From Hymenobacter sublimis (GTDB taxonomy: Bacteria; Bacteroidota; Bacteroidia; Cytophagales; Hymenobacteraceae): a stretch of DNA of 64,000 nucleotides. Location: assembly GCF_023101345.1 (NCBI RefSeq), contig NZ_CP095848.1:3746001-3810000 (forward strand), in the 5' to 3' direction. Shown here piece after piece: positions 62,232-64,000 of the stretch. The notes beneath the pieces are model-generated. The model saw only the letters and a list, made by a program, of their open reading frames with translations, searched no databases and had not been told where the DNA came from. A program made the position numbers and the translations under genes. Each line of letters opens with the position of its first letter. Position 1 is the first letter of the stretch.

Positions 62232-62272
62232 CAACAAAAACGCCTTGCCGGCTTGGCAAGGCGTTTTTGTTG
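62232..62272 (-). terminator. Terminator of the DUF4136 lipoprotein gene
   Basis: CAACAAAAACGCCTTGCC (62232-62249) and GGCAAGGCGTTTTTGTTG (62255-62272) are exact complements, loop GGCTT. The T-run in the stem on the minus strand fits a terminator right after the gene stop. Confidence 0.9.
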
Positions 62273-62296
62273 GAGCAAGACACTGGCGGGGGCAGC

Positions 62297-62902
62297 TTAT
62301 TTCTTCTCTTCCACCGGGAATTTATCGAGGATGTCTTTGGCCGCTTTGGCAAACTCCTCGCCGAGGCGGGCCGGGTTGCCCACGGGGTCGGCCACGGAGC
62401 CGCGCCACACTAGGTTGCGGCTGCGCGCGTCAATGATGTCCAGGATCATGGTGCCTTCGTTGTAGGTTTCGGTACGGTAGCCGGTGTTGTAGTAGGGCGA
62501 GGTGTACCAGTAGCCGTAGTTGATGGGGATGAAGCGGCCCCGGTACGACATGGCGTAGGGAAAGGCGTAGTTCGCGGCCGGAGGGTTGGCTACGGTGCGC
62601 TCGGCTTCCTCAATGTAGAGGTGGTAGGTCAGGTAGAAATCGGGGCGGGCGTTGCCGGTTACGGGCCGGATACCACGCTTGGCCATTTCGCTGTTGATGG
62701 CGTTCTGGATGATTTCGTCGTTGAGGCTGCTTTTGTAAATGGGGTTTTGCGAGTCGGCGGACTTCACGTCGGTTTTGGCCCAGGCATAAGTGCGGTAGCG
62801 GCTGAAATCGGTGCCGGGTTTCTGCTGCACGGCCACGGGCGAGGAGCAACTGCTCACGAGGCCCAGCAGGAAAAGGAAGGCTGCAAGTAGGGTAGGTTTC
62901 AT
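62297..62902 (-). CDS. DUF4136 family lipoprotein
   Basis: 201 residues. Lipobox LGLVSSC with Cys19. The mature part starts KPGTDFSRYRTYAWAK, the DUF4136 opening; later MAKRGIRPVTGNARPDFYLTY, then a Tyr-rich middle region (PINYGYWYTSPYYN), and TMILDIIDARSRNLVWRGSV near the end, also typical. DUF4136 proteins are outer-membrane lipoproteins of unknown role. No operon partner. ATG 62902. Confidence 0.88.
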   Translation of the reverse strand: MKPTLLAAFLFLLGLVSSCSSPVAVQQKPGTDFSRYRTYAWAKTDVKSADSQNPIYKSSLNDEIIQNAINSEMAKRGIRPVTGNARPDFYLTYHLYIEEAERTVANPPAANYAFPYAMSYRGRFIPINYGYWYTSPYYNTGYRTETYNEGTMILDIIDARSRNLVWRGSVADPVGNPARLGEEFAKAAKDILDKFPVEEKK

Positions 62903-63297
62903 CAGGTTTTAAGTAAAAGAAGGCATAGAATCTACTGGCTATACCCTTCCGGCAGCCGGGAAGTTGCGGTGTACGCGCCGGCTAGCTCGACAGTTTCCTA
63001 TTCTAGCTCAACCGTTTAGCCGTTGGCACTTGATTGCCACGCCCATTGAAATTGGCAGCTCGAAGCCACTTACTACCCCGCATCTTGCCGGAAGCCCGGC
63101 GCTACCCCACTGGTTGCGGTACAAAGAATTTCATTGCAAGAACCTACCTGCTAACGGAAACTGAGAAGGCGCATAAGCAACCGAAAAGCAGCTGTTTCCT
63201 GAAGCTGAGCCATAACCTTTGGGCCCGAGGGCGGGTTTCTACCTACTCCCCGGCGGCACACTCGCCGGCATACATTGATCCGTCTTTCTTCTTTTCC
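62903..63297. other. Divergent gap between DUF4136 and aldo/keto reductase
   Basis: 395 bases. A promoter-like TAACCTTTG, with one extra base, lies near 63211-63219 for the plus-strand gene. No ORF, repeat or hairpin could be supported. Confidence 0.4.
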
Positions 63298-64000
63298 ATG
63301 GAATACACTGAATTAGGCAACTCCGGAGTCCGGGTTTCGCGCATTACGTTTGGCAGCTGGGCGGCCGGCGGCTGGATGTGGGGCGGCACGGAACAGAACG
63401 ACGCCGTGGGCGCCATCCGGGCCTCCTTTGAGCTGGGCGTAACCAGCATCGACACGGCTCCTATTTACGGGCAGGGACTGAGCGAGGAAATCGTGGGCGA
63501 AGCCATCAAAACCCTACCCCGCGACCAGGTCCAGATCCTGACCAAGTTTGGCATGCGCTGGGACGAGCAGAAGGGCGACTTCGGCTTCAAAAGCAAGAAC
63601 AACCAGGGCCAGGACATTGACGTGTACAAGTACGCGGCCCCGGCCAGCATCATTCGGGAGTGCGAGGACAGCCTGCGCCGCCTCGGCACCGACTATATTG
63701 ACCTCTACCAGATTCACTGGCCCGATAAAACCACGCCCATTGCCGACACCATGGAGGCCGTGCAGCGCCTGATTGAGCAGGGCAAGGTGCGCGCCGCGGG
63801 CGTGAGCAACTATTCCGTGGCTCAAATGCAGGAGGCCGAGCAGGTAGTAAACCTGGCCTCGAACCAGGTGCCCTACAGCATGGTGCGCCGTGATATTGAG
63901 AAGGATGTGGTGCCCTACTGCCTGCAGCACAACAAGGCCATTCTGGCTTATAGCCCTATGCAGCTAGGTTTGCTAACGGGCAAAATCAAGCCCGGTCAGC
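63298..64000 (+). CDS. Aldo/keto reductase, 3' truncated by window
   Basis: 234 codons visible, open at the window end. NADPH-dependent TIM-barrel oxidoreductase. Start MEYTELGNSGVRVSRITFGS is typical. Catalytic residues seen: Asp and Tyr in SIDTAPIYGQGLSEE, Lys in ILTKFGMRW, His in LYQIHWPD. The motif AAGVSNYSVAQM binds cofactor on the later strands. It is of the YajO/IolS-like subfamily (AKR11-13 type); substrate not predictable. The ATG at 63298 gives the right length to the first motif. Confidence 0.93.
   Translation, partial: MEYTELGNSGVRVSRITFGSWAAGGWMWGGTEQNDAVGAIRASFELGVTSIDTAPIYGQGLSEEIVGEAIKTLPRDQVQILTKFGMRWDEQKGDFGFKSKNNQGQDIDVYKYAAPASIIRECEDSLRRLGTDYIDLYQIHWPDKTTPIADTMEAVQRLIEQGKVRAAGVSNYSVAQMQEAEQVVNLASNQVPYSMVRRDIEKDVVPYCLQHNKAILAYSPMQLGLLTGKIKPGQ

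Overview
The window looks like a Hymenobacter-type Bacteroidota chromosome (Cytophagales, Hymenobacteraceae). The evidence is high-GC coding DNA, Bacteroidota -7 promoter elements (TAnnTTTG) ahead of many genes, few Shine-Dalgarno sequences, several TTG/GTG starts, the giant type IX secretion (T9SS) translocon protein SprA, two secreted proteins with T9SS C-terminal sorting domains, and lipoproteins with SPII signals. I found no prophage, plasmid, CRISPR, IS element or rRNA operon. Most of the window is core genome.

Layout. 1-7.2 kb: envelope cluster of flippase (5' cut by the window), dUTPase, sugar nucleotidyltransferase, TPR protein, DUF4292 lipoprotein and an EnvC-like degenerate LytM protein; the last three overlap. 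7.4-8.4 kb: GAF-LytTR regulator (minus). 8.7-13 kb: two TatA paralogues, GatA and a LysM lytic transglycosylase. 13.1-14.5 kb: two tandem, apparently paralogous lipoproteins. 14.6-27.8 kb: MaeB, RuvA, SprA, GcvH, VanZ-like protein and an M28 peptidase. 27.9-29.7 kb (minus): secreted protein and YicC, separated by an AT-rich gap. 30.2-33.5 kb: GT4 glycosyltransferase, a second flippase and a convergent methyltransferase. 33.6-36.6 kb: MoxR ATPase and a T9SS beta-propeller-like protein. 36.7-37.4 kb (minus): tRNA-Gly, an HNH endonuclease ORF and tRNA-Leu; the HNH stop codon lies inside tRNA-Leu. 37.7-44.1 kb: MutS, TrmH/SpoU methyltransferase and an M36 metalloprotease with a T9SS tail. 44.2-50.3 kb: unknown gene plus membrane J-protein, TerC, YajQ, thioesterase, NYN/cold-shock fusion and a YdjM-like protein. 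50.8-55.3 kb: Mfd and two small unknown genes. 55.5-59.2 kb: light/phospho-signalling group (response regulator, BLUF, PAS histidine kinase). 59.3-64 kb: orphan ABC ATPase, two DUF2382 stress proteins, DUF4136 lipoprotein and an aldo/keto reductase cut by the window end.

The most unusual signal is non-coding. Several intergenic regions carry short-period arrays (8-bp unit RGTGARNT, or 7-bp unit GCTGTTR). They tend to start at or within a few bases of a stop codon and are often paired as inverted repeats; the best case is a perfect 45-bp-stem hairpin after sprA. Other notable points are a second scattered repeat family (TCATGCnGAGC...), the HNH/tRNA overlap, a 14-bp inverted repeat in the TPR gene leader and a 54-nt perfect palindrome between convergent genes.
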